From NCBI GenBank assembly GCA_943704425.1, contig CALSCP010001493.1, positions 1 through 64,000 of the forward strand: a DNA stretch of 64,000 nt, written 5' to 3'. How positions within the stretch are numbered: the stretch's first letter is position 1; each line of letters opens with the position of its first letter. The stretch is from Ministeria vibrans ATCC 50519 (lineage: Eukaryota > Opisthokonta > Filasterea). Of this stretch, positions 44,842 through 56,436 are shown in pieces. Made by a program: the position numbers and the translations under genes. The notes under the pieces were generated by a model. That model did not search any database and was not told where the DNA came from. It saw only the letters and a list, made by a program, of their open reading frames with translations.

Positions 44842-46488
44842 ATGTCTGACCGTCCCTACGATATCTGCGTGTTTGGCGCCAGTGGCTTCACGGGGTACGT
44901 CGAAATAGCCACATTTGCGGCAACTCATCCCGCATGCCAACATACCGTCCTCACACCCTACAACCGTAGCCAATTCGTGCTGGACGAGCTGTTGAATAAC
45001 GCCCCATCGTCTCTTCGCTGGTGTGCAAGCGGCCGCAGTCAACAGCGTGTCCAAGGTAAAGGCACCTCTCTTTTCCCGTGATTTGCGAGTGATTTGCCCA
45101 ACTCGTGTCTTGCAGACGCTCTGGACGGCGCTGCTCAGCGCACCGGACGCCCTGTTGCCTCTGTGGACATTGTTGTTGCGGATGTGGCCGACAACGACTC
45201 CATGGTGGCCATGTGTCGTCAGTGTCAACTTGTCATCAACTGTGTTGGTAAGTCGCGATGTAAACAACACAATGACATTATAATGTGTGCTCTGTTCGAT
45301 GTTACAGGTCCTTATCGATTCCTTGGCGAACAGGTTGTCACCGCATGCATTGCTGGAGGGTCCGACTACGTCGACATCTCGGGCGAGCCACAGTTTCTCG
45401 AGTCGATGGAGCACAAGCACCACGACGCAGCCGTCGCCGCGAAGGTGTGCATTGTGGGCAGCGTCGGGTTCGACTCGATTCCCGCCGACATTGGCGCTCT
45501 TTGGTCTATTCGTCAGTTTGATGGCCAAGGTATAGAATAAGAGGTGCTATTCAAGCTGATATCCTGACCGCCATTCTTTCTTCCTTTATACAGTGAGTTC
45601 CATTGAGTCGTACCTGTCAGTCAAGAGCGACCCGAAAATCGGGTTTGTCGGACACTACACGACATACCAGTGCGCCGTGGAAGGTTTTGGTGACGCCAAG
45701 TCGCTCACTCGTCTGCGCAAGTCGCGCAAACAGGCGTCTCTGCCAGTGTTTGGTGCGCGCCAGAAGCGATACGGAATGCCGCGCTGGTTCAAGCCCATGG
45801 GCGCATATGCCCTGCCCTTCCCGGGCAGCGATGCCAGTGTCGTACGCATATATACAAAAATACATACATCTACGCTCGCACGCACACTCAAACTCGCTTG
45901 TCTTCAGGTGAAGCGCACTCAGCGTGTGCTCTACGACGCCAACCATGAGCCACCCGTGCAGTTCTCCGCATACTTTACCATTGCCTCGACCTTTGGCGTT
46001 GCTCTCTTTGTCCTCTTTGGTTCCATCTTCTCCTTCCTTGCCTCCTCCAAACTCGGCCGTTCCATTCTTCTCAGAGTGCGTCTCCCACACTCAAACAGAC
46101 TGGTTGATTTTTTAATGATATGCTTTACGTTGTTTAGTTTCCCGGTCTGTTCACTGCGGGTCTCTTCTCTCACGCGGGTCCCACCCGCGAGCAAATGGAC
46201 AAGACCTCCTTCTCCATCCGCTTCTTCTCGAGCGGGGCTCGTGACCCGTCTGTGCCCACTCAGGTGAGCCGTCTCGTCACCGAAGTGTCGGGTCCCGAGC
46301 CGGGCTATGTCGCCACGCCTATCTTTGCCGTGGTCAGTGCGCTGCAGCTGCTGCGCGACCGCAGTGCCGGCACCCTCCACCACGGCGTCCTCACGCCCGG
46401 CGGTGCCTTCCGCCACGCCCTTCCTCAGCTTGTGTCTGCCTTTGAGGCGCGTGGTGTCTCCTTCAAGGTTGTTCAAGAACAGCAATAA
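44842..46488 (+). CDS. SCCPDH: Saccharopine dehydrogenase-like oxidoreductase
   Basis: Eight exons: 44842-44894, 44970-45055, 45116-45247, 45308-45529, 45594-45841, 45908-46075 and 46138-46488, with a possible further small intron. The first splice yields YDICVFGASGFTGQFVLDEL, the Rossmann dinucleotide motif GASGFTG, followed by ASGRSQQRVQDALD, VVADVADNDSMVAMCRQCQL, VINCVGPYRFLGEQVVTACI, YVDISGEPQFLESM and GFDSIPADIGALW. All are typical of SCCPDH. A hydrophobic stretch (FGVALFVLFGSIFSFLASS) and the conserved C-terminal SFSIRFFSSG...LTPGGAFRHA also fit. Human SCCPDH is found on lipid droplets and in granules; its substrate is not established. This is unlikely to be the lysine-pathway enzyme itself. 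Confidence 0.9.
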
Positions 46489-46629
46489 GCCCAGTTGACT
46501 CTTCCCCAATAAATGAATCACCTTGACTATCTATATTAAACTATCTCTGGAATATTCTCTAATTTCACACAATTTTAATATTATTTCTATTCATTTACAT
46601 TACAGATCGGGTGTGATTTTGAGATAAGG

Positions 46630-47039
46630 ATGTCTATCAAGTCGAACGACTTGCTTGACGAACTTCGGGCCGAAGAGAATTTTCTTGAGTCACTGCGAGA
46701 GATGCTCGCAGACGAAGTACGCCGGATTGCGCACTCCTCTGCGCCTGACAGTGTCTCTGTGTGTCTCTCTGATCTTCTTGTTAGCTTGGACGCCTTGGAG
46801 TAGAAGAGAAGGCGCTGCTGGAGGCGGTGCGCAACAGCGAGGATCCACAGGGCGAGACGCTTACCAACGGAAGCCATACGTCGCTCATGAATGCGTTTGC
46901 ACTCGTCGACGACACTGCCAGTGTTGGGAGCATCGAAAGCCTTAGCAAGATGATCGATGATGATGCGATCAGTGCGTTTGTCGGCAACCTCGACGACGAC
47001 GACGACGAGGAGGAGGACGACGACGACAACCCGCCGTAG
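46630..47039 (+). CDS. Small acidic protein
   Basis: Two exons, 46630-46716 and 46787-47039, giving 112 aa: MSIKSNDLLDELRAEENFLE, ...LGVEEKALLEAVRNSEDPQG, then SVGSIESLSKMIDDDAISAF and an Asp/Glu run ending NPP. The N-terminal half looks like an amphipathic helical pair, and the C-terminus is pure acid. I recognise no family. The 3' flank carries two decayed repeats of the last exon's tail, each with its own stop, so the present stop may not always have been the end of the gene. Confidence 0.6.
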
Positions 47040-47170
47040 CCCCATCAAGTGCGTTTGTCGACAACCTCGACGACGACGAGGACGACGACGACGACGACAA
47101 CCCGCCGTAGCCCCATCAAATCAAGTGCGTTCGTCGGCATCGTCAACGACGACAACGACGACAACCTAGC
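46970..47170 (+). repeat. Three tandem copies of an acidic tail-coding segment, stop codon included
   Basis: Copy 1 (about 46969-47039) codes SAFVGNLDDDD...NPP and a stop. Copy 2 (about 47045-47110) repeats AAGTGCGTTTGTCGACAACC, a GAC run and CCGCCGTAG. Copy 3 (about 47117-47169) repeats AAGTGCGTTCGTCGGCATCG, a shorter GAC/AAC run and CTAG. Units are about 55-75 nt, with length differences in the GAC runs. Confidence 0.9.
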
Positions 47171-47534
47171 TCCATCACATGTCGCCCCAAGACCACCGGC
47201 ACGTGTCCATCGGCGCACGATCACCTTGCTTGTCCGTGTTTGTTCCTGTTTTGATACACGGCCGAATGGCGACGTTCGTGCGGTGTCGAGGCCGCACGTT
47301 GCGTTGTATGTACTTACTACTCACGCACATACAATTTGTCTGTCACCCTCATTAATCTCAGTGAGCCACAATACCCATATAGAGTTCTAGACGATTACAT
47401 ATGTCACACTGATGTCCAACGCGCTGGATGGTTGATCAGTAGTGTCGTGCTTTCGATTCGACTCGTACCTCATTCAGAGACTTCAAAGATCAAAAGTCAA
47501 AGATCAAAAGTCAAATTTATAATCTGTTCTAACG
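47171..47534. promoter_or_regulatory. Upstream region of LRR receptor kinase
   Basis: About 360 bp without convincing coding sequence. A direct repeat of AAAGATCAAAAGTCA lies at about 47487-47514 (AGATCAAAAGTCAAAGATCAAAAGTCAAA), 20-45 bp before the start codon. It may be a promoter element. Confidence 0.4.
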
Positions 47535-50500
47535 ATGCGCCTCGCCATTCTCACGCTCATATTACTGTGCGCATCAACCTCCACCGCTCGCGAATACTTT
47601 TGCGGCGTCGATGGGTGCATTTGCGACGGCACGCTGGCCCTCTGTGCGAAACTGAGACTCGAGCGCGTGCCTCAAGACTTGCCGAAGAACATCACCTTCC
47701 TGGACCTCTCAGACAATGCCTTGACGGACTTGCCGGCCCAGGTGTTTGCCAACTACCCGTCTCTTGTGATCCTGTACCTGCAGCAGAACGCTCTGACCGC
47801 CGTGGCGCAGGGCACATTCGCAAATGTGGAGCATCTCGTTGAGATTGACATGTCCTCCAACCGAATCGCAAGTGTTGCCAACGGCGCGTTCACTCCCGTC
47901 TCCGCCTCCCTCGAAGTGCTCAACCTCACGTCGAACGCCCTCGTCTCCATCAACGACACCCTCGCACCCCTGCTCGCCCTCAAGGTGCTCGCGCTGGCCG
48001 ACCTGCCTCAGCTGACGCACTGGCCCAACGCCCTTCCCCCCAACCTCCACACTCTCCAGATGTTCAACGACGTCGCCCTGAGCGCATGGCCACCCTTAGG
48101 ACGGCTTCCTGCCTCCCTGCGCTACCTCGATGTCACAGCATGCCCACTTGGAAATTTACCCGACTACCTATGCGACACGTTGTCTGCGCTTCAGACCCTC
48201 AACATCACGTCCACCTCCATCACGCAACTCGCGCCAATGACCTTCGCCGCCTGCACCAATCTCACCACCCTCAATGCAGGCGTCAACAAGATCCCCATTG
48301 TGCCTCCACTCTTCGCCCCTAACGCCCCCCTTGTCGACCTCTTCCTCGCCGACACCACCACCACCTCCATTGACGCCTCCACCTTCACACCCCTCACCAA
48401 ACTTCGGCGCCTCTATCTCGGCGGCAATTACCTCTCGGCACTTGATCCCTCTCTCTTTGCCACCCTCACAGAACTCGTCGAGCTTGACCTCAGCGGCAAC
48501 GACATTGCTGAGTTCCACCCAGACATTTTTGCGTCCCAGAGCGACTCCCTCAAGGCACTCGATCTCGCCTACAACGACCTCCTCAAGCTCCCTGCTTCAC
48601 TCAAGACGCTTCGTTCTCTCTTCAACCTCAACATCACAGGATCTAACCTCAATGCACTCGATGCAGACACCTTCACACAAATGACCAATTTGACGATCCT
48701 TGGCATGAATGTCAACTTCCTTACCGAGCTCGCACCCACCATCTTTGCCACAAACACTCGTCTTCAGCAGCTCTTTATGAGTGCATCCACCCTCTTGTCA
48801 CTGCCACCCACCCTCTTTGAGCACAACCACAACATCACTGTCCTCGACCTGTCCGATCTCTATTTCATGCAGTCCTTTCCCGACTCTCTCTTTCTGCCCC
48901 TTGCCTCCTCCCTCCGCGGCATCCAACTCTCCAGCACCAACCTCTACCAAATCCCTTCGTCCCTCAGCGCTTGTTGCAATCTTTTTCTTATCGGTGCCTC
49001 CAACACGTCCATCTCGTCGATCTCTCCGCACTTCTTTGATTGCATGACCGTCCTCGACAACCTTGACCTCAGCCAAAATCCCAACATTGCGCTCCCCACA
49101 CAGCTCCTTGTGCCCCTTGTCTCGCTCACCACCCTCTCTCTTGGCAACTGCCTCCTTACCTCCCTGCCCCTTCTCCCGCCCTCCATCCTCTTTCTCTCCC
49201 TCCAGGGCAATGCCTTCAACGCCCCTTTCCCTTCCACCTTGTTCCCCCTCACCCAACTCGCCTCCCTCGATCTCTCCATCTCCGCTATCACCTCTGTCTC
49301 CGCCTCCGACATGACCCACTTTCCCAAACTATTTTCCCTTATTCTCTCAGACAATCCTTTAGGGTCCATCGGAAATGACACATTTGCCAGTAAAGACAAA
49401 CAAAAAACAAAACAAAAAATTGGAATTCACCCCCTCCCCCCCTTTTTTTCCCCCGCATTTTCATATTTTATCCTTAGGCACTCCTCTTATTTCGTTGTCG
49501 CTTGCACGCTGCTCGCTCACCTTCGTCGGTACCAACGCCTTCCCGCCAACCCTGTACAATCTCGACCTATCCATGAACCTTCTTACTACGCTTCCTCCCG
49601 ACATCTTCACCCACTGCGCTCACCTGAGTGACCTGAACCTCGGCCAGAATCACCTGAGCGTCCTCTCACCCACCACTTTCTCCAGCCTCGACAAGCTCGT
49701 CTTTCTCTCTCTCCAGCTCAACCGTCTTCCCGTCCTCCCATCCTCCCTCTTTGCTTCTCTCGTCAGCCTCATCGAGCTCGACCTCAACGGCGCCGGTCCC
49801 CTCGTCACGGTGCCCGCCACTCTCTTTGCCAACAACTCCAATTTGCAGACACTCTCGCTCAGCAACATGACTATCGAAGTATGGCAAAAAAGAAAAAGAG
49901 TGTGAAAAGATATCAAATATGTCACTGGGTACTGAGACACTCCCTCTTCTCTAACATAGCACTTGCCCTGCGGCCTCTTGAAGAACCAGAACCAGCTGAC
50001 TCTCTTTCGCATTGAAGTGAACAATCTCCAGAACATCAGTGAGTGTTGGACGAGCGATCTGAAGTACATTGACACGCTTTCGCTGGCGGGAAACTCATTG
50101 CGTACCATTGGGAGCGTTCTCATGGGCCTTACCAATCTGAAGCTGCTCAATGTGGGCTCAAACAGACTCACTGTGTTTCCCACTGGTCTCCCACCCAATC
50201 TGATTTATGTATCGTTCAACAACAATGATCTGTCGAGCATCAACTTTAACACGCTGAGTCCTCTCACACAACTTGCGACTCTCGATCTGTCCAACAATCT
50301 GTTCCTCACGGAAGTCATTCAACCTGTAGTGCTCTACTTTAACTACATTGACGAGATCAACTTGGCCAACAACCATCTCACGGGCTTTCTCCAACTGCCC
50401 TCGCACACTTCACTCAATCTCGCCAACAACTTTCTTTCGTACACCACACCCGTCAGTGCGGTGATCAGTCCCCTTGAACTTGGCCAAATCATCCTTGTCA

Positions 50501-50962
50501 ACAACTCCTTTCCCTCCTTTACCTGTCCCCCCGGCAGCTACGGCGACCCTCCGTCCTGCTTCGGCTACTGCGACACCTTCTGCGAGTCCATCGTCACCCT
50601 CGACAATGGTGGCACCGAGGTCGTCAGCTCTTGTTCAGGTCCATCCCCGCGCGACTGCTGTCCCTTTGGCTACTCTGGCTCCTCTTGCCAATACCTCTAC
50701 GTGTAAGTGACGAAGGACACCCACATAGTGCACCAAAATTGAAACGCAACCTTGTTGTCTTTAGTTGCTCTGCGTCGGACTGTTGCTCGCCCGGAACCTG
50801 TCAGATTGAAAACACTTTCTCGCCGCTTGTGGTCTCGTGTGTGTGTCCTGCAGGGATGCACAGCTACCGTCCTACCAACACCGACGTGTTGGCACGCACG
50901 AACATTCCCGGTTGCTTTGCAACGGTATGCACTTGAAATTTTCAACGTACACCTCTTACTCC

Positions 50963-51014
<52 letters not shown>

Positions 51015-52582
51015 CATAGTGCCCCTTTCGCACATACCAAGCTGGCATTCAGTGCATTGACTGCGACTCGGCGTGTCTCCACGGTTGTACCGGTCCGTCG
51101 ACGAGCGACTGTCGCAATCCGGCGCTGCTGGATGCCGTCATTGGTGGTGTCAGTGGTGCTGTCCTGCTGCTCATTATCATTGCGGTGGGCACGTACCACT
51201 ATCGGCGGTCGCGTCGCCGCGCACGCATAGCACAGCGCAAGTACGTTGAGCTGCATGACAATGTCGAGCGCTACTGGCTTGTGCCACACGCCGACCTGCA
51301 GTTTGAGAAGAAGCTGGCCCACGGAGCGTTTGGGGAGGTCTGGCGCGCCGACTGGGACGGACGCACTGTTGCCGTCAAGAAGCTCCGCCTGGTATGGTTT
51401 GATAATTATGTCGTTGTTGTTGTTGTTGTTACTGTTGCCTATTAACTTTTGGTTGTAGGCGGTCGTCGAGGGTGATCCATCTGCTTATTCGGACTTTGAG
51501 AAGGAAATTTCTTTCTACAAACAACATTTACGACATCGCAACCTTTGTTCTTTCTTTGGCGCAGGAGTCGATCCGAAAGACAGAGTAAAAAGAAAAACAC
51601 ATGATATTTTCTTCTTCCCTTCTTCTCCCGTTCTCTACCACTCTGTCTTCCTCCTTCTTTCTCTCGCTGACTCTCTCACTTTGATTCTTTCTCCCTCTCT
51701 CCTCTTCCTTTCTCTTTTCTCTCTGTCACTTTGTGTACGTTCTCTTAGGCACCTTTTCTTGTGTTGGAGTACATGGAGCGCGGTTCGCTGCGCTCCCTTC
51801 TCGACGACGATGAGGTACTTTTGCCGTGGGACGTGCGTCTGTCGCTGGCGACCGATGTGGCACGTGGCATGCGCTATCTCCATGAGCAGACACCCCCCAT
51901 TCTCCATCGCGATCTCAAGGCCTCCAATGTCTTTGTGTCATTTCGATGGATTGCCAAAATTGGCGATTTGGGCGAGAGTCGTCTGTACAAGATTCTGCAA
52001 GGCAAGTCGTCGTCAGGTCTGATTGACGACGATGACGACGCCGAGTTTGAAGAAGACGCTGAGTTTGGCTATGGCCGTGCACCCACAACTTCCTCTCCCT
52101 CAACGACACACACAGGGACCCTGGGAGATCAGCGCACAGAGGAGGAGCAGCGTGCAACTACTCTGACAGCACCACTGCTTCCACCACAGTCGACCATCGA
52201 TGCCACTGCGACACTTATTCCCGTCACCAAGCAGCATCCTCATCACCTCCGTCGTGCCGCGCCCCTAACCAACCGGCGCGGCACACTCGGCTGGCAAGCG
52301 CCCGAGGTCTGTCGCTTGGCGCCCTACGGTCTGCCTTCGGACGTGTTCAGCTACGCCATTGTTCTGTGGGAGATTGCCTCGCGTGCCTTGCCTTACGCCG
52401 ACATCAGCGAGAGCGAGGGATGGCGTATTAGCGAAGAGACAGTCCAGGGCGTCCGCCCGCCCATTCCCGACGGCTGTCCGCCCGTTTTTGCCCGTCTCGT
52501 TGTCGCCTGCTGGCATCCCGACCCTGTCCAGAGGCCCCTCTTCCCGGACGTCCTCTCCTCCCTTGAGCAAATCGACCAGTGA
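47535..52582 (+). CDS. LRR receptor-like kinase with Cys-rich ectodomain (TKL/tyrosine-kinase-like)
   Basis: About nine exons from ATG 47535. A signal peptide (MRLAILTLILLCASTSTARE) is followed by a Cys-cap (YFCGVDGCICDGTLALC), then more than 20 leucine-rich repeats over about 850 residues with many N-glycosylation sites. Next come three Cys-rich modules (CPPGSYGDPPSCFGYCDTFC, CSASDCCSPGTC, CIDCDSACLHGCTGPS) resembling growth-factor-receptor repeats, and one membrane span (AVIGGVSGAVLLLIIIAVGT). The kinase domain has GAFGEV, VAVKKL, an alphaC Glu (FEKEISFY), HRDLKASNV, a GDLGES metal motif (Leu in place of Phe of DFG), and WQAPEV. About 85 residues rich in Asp/Ser/Thr separate GDLGES from the APE motif. 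All catalytic residues are present, so an active cell-surface sensor kinase is likely; the ligand is unknown. Confidence 0.88.
50961..51014. repeat. (CT)n plus poly-T tract at an acceptor site
   Basis: CT run followed by 28 T, ending in CATAG at the exon start TGCCCCTTTCG. It forms an extreme polypyrimidine tract of the LRR kinase gene. Confidence 0.85.
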
Positions 52583-52829
52583 GGTAATAGGGAGAGAGAG
52601 CGTGTGACTGGGGGAATGTGCCTTTTTTTGGTATATGCAAATTATTAGTATAATTATATTGGTCCTTTATTATTCATACGGTTACACATAGAAAGAAGAT
52701 TAAAAAAAAGAAATAAGGTCGGTTAAATAGAAGATGGGAGCAAAAAGCACACAAAAAAAATATCGATTAAATGAGAAGGAGGTGCAGCAGCACACAGACG
52801 CGCTCGAAAAAGACATACAGACATAAGTG

Positions 52830-52999
52830 TCACCGATCGACTCTCCATTGGAACCCAAGAGAGTCCAAGAGACGGAAACGGTCCGGTGGAAGAGACTGGC
52901 GACGGTGGCGCACATTGGAGGCCCATTTGGCCAACTGAAAGGGGAGGGAATGAGTTGAAAGATGAGTACAAAGAGAGATTATATATAATATATATATAT

Positions 53000-53091
<92 letters not shown>

Positions 53092-53996
53092 AGTGATGAA
53101 GAGACAAACAAAGTGATAGAGAGAAAGAAGGGAGGAAAAGTGAAAGGTCCGTTGTGTACCTGAGGGTTTGGGGGCCAACCGCGGGGAACGTTGCAGTGGC
53201 CATGGTGTGCCTTAAACTGGACGAGCTGCTCAAAGCGAGTGTCCCATGGTACGCGCGGTCTGCTCTGTGTCCACTTGAAGCCGAGACTGTTGAGGCGCGC
53301 AACGCGCTCGCGCGACTGTTGGCCCTGCGCATACCAGTCGCGTTGTTGGCGCACCCATTTGCCCAGTTCGGGGTTCGCTGCGTACTCGAAGGGCACGTCG
53401 CAATGACCAAAAAGGCCGTAGAAGCCGCACAGTTCGACCATCATGCGATCCCAGTTGGGGTCGACATCGTAGGGAAAGCAGAGTTTCTGGAAGCGAGCGG
53501 CGCGCGACTGGGTGAGTTGACCCGACAACATGAGTCGCCGTTGCTCGATAAACCACGCCGAAGTGACGGGGCTCTTCTCCATGGCCATGCGCAAGTTGGA
53601 GATGTCGCCACAGTGGCGGTGGCACTCCTCGAGGTCGGCAAGGTGCTGTTCCCACGATAGGTTAGCCGCAAGTTGCTGGCGCGCGCGCTTCCTGCCTTTG
53701 CCCTTGCCCTTGCCCTTGCCTCGGGCGGGCGTGCTGGCCTGGCAGACGGCGGCAAAGCGCGGGACGTCGGCAGTGATGACTGTCGGGCTCATCCGGGGCA
53801 CGGAGGACGCCGACAAGGCCGGAGGTTCGCGCGTGGGAAATCCAATGGATTCCAACCACGCCAGACGAGTGGCGCTGAGAGCGCCTGCGCGCCGCGCGTC
53901 GTGCATGTCGCGCACAAAGCAGGCAAGTGCAAGCGTGGGCATGGCCATGGGCACGTCCAGGTTGCCCGTTTGCTCCTGGTAGCGTCGCAACATTCG
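52830..53996 (-). CDS. Helicase-associated (HA) repeat protein, 5' end lost at gap
   Basis: Two exons: 53996 to about 53163, then about 52935-52830. Three or four copies of the HA domain (PF03457 type, found in clusters in bacterial and algal/stramenopile helicase-like proteins) are seen. Diagnostic pieces are YQEQTGNLDVPMAMPTLALA with LAWLESIGF, LEECHRHCGDISNLRMAMEK, CGFYGLFGHCDVPFEYAANP with LGKWVRQQRDWYAQGQQSRE, and FKAHHGHCNVPRGWPPNPQ joined to LAKWASNVRHRRQSLPPDRF. Each repeats the pattern of a Trp/Phe start, GHC-DVP, then W-x-x-QR. A Gly-Lys repeat (GKGKGKGKG) separates repeats one and two. The first repeat lacks its beginning, which should be in an exon beyond the poly-A/N gap. DNA binding is assumed for HA domains, not shown. 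Confidence 0.8.
53002..53086. repeat. (GA)n microsatellite
   Basis: About 42 GA units in the single visible intron of the HA-repeat gene. Confidence 0.96.
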
Positions 53997-54000
53997 CTTC

Positions 54001-54146
<146 letters not shown>

Positions 54147-54179
54147 CTCTACACTCGATCTCATTCATTTCCTCTTGTA

Positions 54180-55382
54180 GGATTACCCCTTTGAGATGTT
54201 TATGGCGGCCATCGCGGCTTGCTACATCCTCAACTTTGCCATGGCTCGGTACGCCTTTGCCCACCTTCTTTGTCCACTTCCCGCTTACACATACATACGC
54301 ACATATGTCACTTGCTTTACCATGCGTCCACTTTAACAGGGGAGAAACCACCAAGAAGGCCCTGGCCTGGCTCACAGTAAACAACGGAGTGCTGGGCAAC
54401 AACTTTTCCAGTGTCACCGTCGGCGAAAACAAACGCATTCAAAAGGACACCGACAGCGAATTTACCGTGTATGCCACGGGACGTCAACACTTTGACTATC
54501 TTGCCGTACACCAATATACAAACGAACGTCATAAATTTATCATCATTAATTTATTAATAATAATGCATACCCTCTCCTTAGATTAAACTGCAGTTCCATC
54601 AACAACAGGACCTGTACAGTCGGTTTGAACAGACCATGTTCCCCACACGCGAACAAGTGCACTATGTGGTCGCTGTTCCTTTGATGCAGTCGGTCACGGC
54701 GCTCATTTGCGAGCGACCACGCGCCGCCAAATTGATTCCGCAGTTCAGCAATCTGACACACTACGCGACTGCGCTCAACACCGACTTCCTGAAGCTCCCC
54801 AGCCACCTTGGGGCGTACGGCGAGTCGGCCGAGGCCGTCCAGTGGATGCTTAACGGCCCACTGGGCGAGTTGGTGCGCCGCAGTGGCTCAACCAAGAGCG
54901 AACGGACCGTCTCGATGATCCACGTGAGCGACGCAATGTCGGCCTACCCCGAGGGCCTCGACGACGCCGAGAAGAACGTCAAGCCAGAGGAGACGGTCAA
55001 GCGCATTGTCATCTCCTTCTATCTGCCCAAGAAACAGTCGGCGATGGTTGCGACCGAGAACTACTCGTTGCTCGTCATGAACTTTGCAGAGCGTCTTGCG
55101 CGCGAGCAGATGCCCTTTTCAGCACGCGAAAAGGTCCAGAAGAAACGTCAGGCCAAAGAGCGCGAATGGGAAAAGGAACGTCTCAAGGTGGTGAGCGCGA
55201 CCAAGCAACGCGAGCGGGAACTCGAGGAGGCCCGCAAGCGCGAAGAGATCCAGGGGCGCATCTGGCGCGGAGAGATGGGCAAGGACGAAATTCGACGGTA
55301 CGAGGCAGAGCAGGAGCGTATTGCCGAGAAGAAGCGACAGCACAAGATGCGCCAGACGGCCAAGATGAAAGTCAAGCAATAA
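54180..55382 (+). CDS. CCDC47: CCDC47 (PAT complex / ER insertion factor), 5' exons missing
   Basis: The first visible exon starts after acceptor CTCTTGTAG at 54180 and reads DYPFEMFMAAIAACYILNFA, the membrane span of CCDC47. It continues with RGETTKKALAWLTVNNGVLG, then FHQQQDLYSRFEQTMFPTRE, SNLTHYATALNTDFLKLPSH, and the Lys/Arg/Glu coiled tail (REKVQKKRQAKEREWEKERL) to TAA at 55382. CCDC47 is an ER membrane protein with a Ca-binding luminal part. It works with Asterix in the PAT complex, helping multipass proteins insert at the Sec61 translocon. The luminal acidic N-terminus and signal peptide are absent, presumably in the gap or the CT tract to the left. Confidence 0.9.
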
Positions 55383-55495
55383 TGCAAAAACAAAAACAAA
55401 AAAAGTATTCACAAGCATAAAGACAAAAAGGACAACTGTAGTGAGGGACGAACACAACAAAAAAAAAAGCTCGCGTGAGAGAAGAAGTATGTGTT

Positions 55496-55873
55496 TTACT
55501 TGGTGACTGCGTGGATGGACGTGGCAAGGTGATGGACATTAGTGGAGTTGACGCCGGCCATGGAGATGCGCCCGTCCATCGTCATGTAGACATGGTACTC
55601 CTTTTGCAGCGCCATCACCTGAAGCAAAGCAGAGAAAGTCAATCATACGTTTTTTTGGAATTTTAGATTGGTACTTGATCTTTGGTGAGGCCAGTGTAAC
55701 AGAACATGCCAATCTGGTTGGTAATGTGGTCCCAGTTGCGCTGTGAGCCACAGTCGGCAAGCCCTTGCTTCAGCAGTGTTCGCACCGACGTGATCCGGTC
55801 CGCCATTTCTGCAATAAGATGATAAAAAAAATTGATAAAAATAATAATAATATTATCATAATAAAAACAACAT

Positions 55874-55910
<37 letters not shown>

Positions 55911-56291
55911 TAAGATAATAATTATAATAATAATAATAATAATAATAATAATCTTACGTTTAACGTCTTTGAGCCATTCTTTACGGAGCTGCGGGTCAGA
56001 GAGGACGCGTTCGGCAATGCGAGCGCCATGCAGAGGAGGGTTGGAGTAGGTGGGACGGATGATGATCTTGAGCTGGGACAACACTGCGTTGCGCTGCTGC
56101 TCAGTCTCGCTCGTAATGGTCAGCGCACCCACTCGCTCACCGTACAATCCCATGTTCTTAGCAAACGACTGCGTCACGACCATTTGCTGGCCAGTCGACG
56201 CAAACAGACGTGGCACATATGCATCACGTGTGCAGTCGCCCGTCGCAAAGCCCTGGTATGCCATGTCAATGTACGGGAACAGTCCACGCTC
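55496..56291 (-). CDS. Aspartate aminotransferase, C-terminal half only
   Basis: Exons from 56291 leftward to stop 55496. The first begins right after an acceptor with [19 protein letters not shown], followed by the PLP-lysine segment [20 protein letters not shown] (Lys in SFAKNMG), [20 protein letters not shown], then [17 protein letters not shown], and the end [20 protein letters not shown]. These match the GOT1/GOT2 class I aminotransferases of malate-aspartate metabolism. The N-terminal 200 or so residues of the family are not found upstream. Instead a poly-A tract (56309-56330) is followed by Ser/Pro-rich sequence unlike the enzyme. An intron here has AAT/ATT microsatellites. Confidence 0.85.
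55855..55952. repeat. AAT microsatellites
   Basis: Two AAT arrays (about 55875-55907 and 55925-55951) in an aminotransferase intron. Confidence 0.9.
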
Positions 56292-56308
56292 CTACCACAA
56301 GACAGAGC

Positions 56309-56331
56309 AAAAAAAAAAAAAAAAAAAAAAG
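56309..56331. repeat. poly-A tract at break of aminotransferase gene
   Basis: About 22 A residues just upstream (in gene direction) of the first recognisable aminotransferase exon. Confidence 0.9.
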
Positions 56332-56436
56332 AAGAAGAAAAACAAAACGTCTTTTCAGATTCACACAAAAAGAAAAGGAAAAAAAAAGAAGCGACAAGCA
56401 CAAAAAAGACTGATAGAGGATGGTGGAGGATACCCA

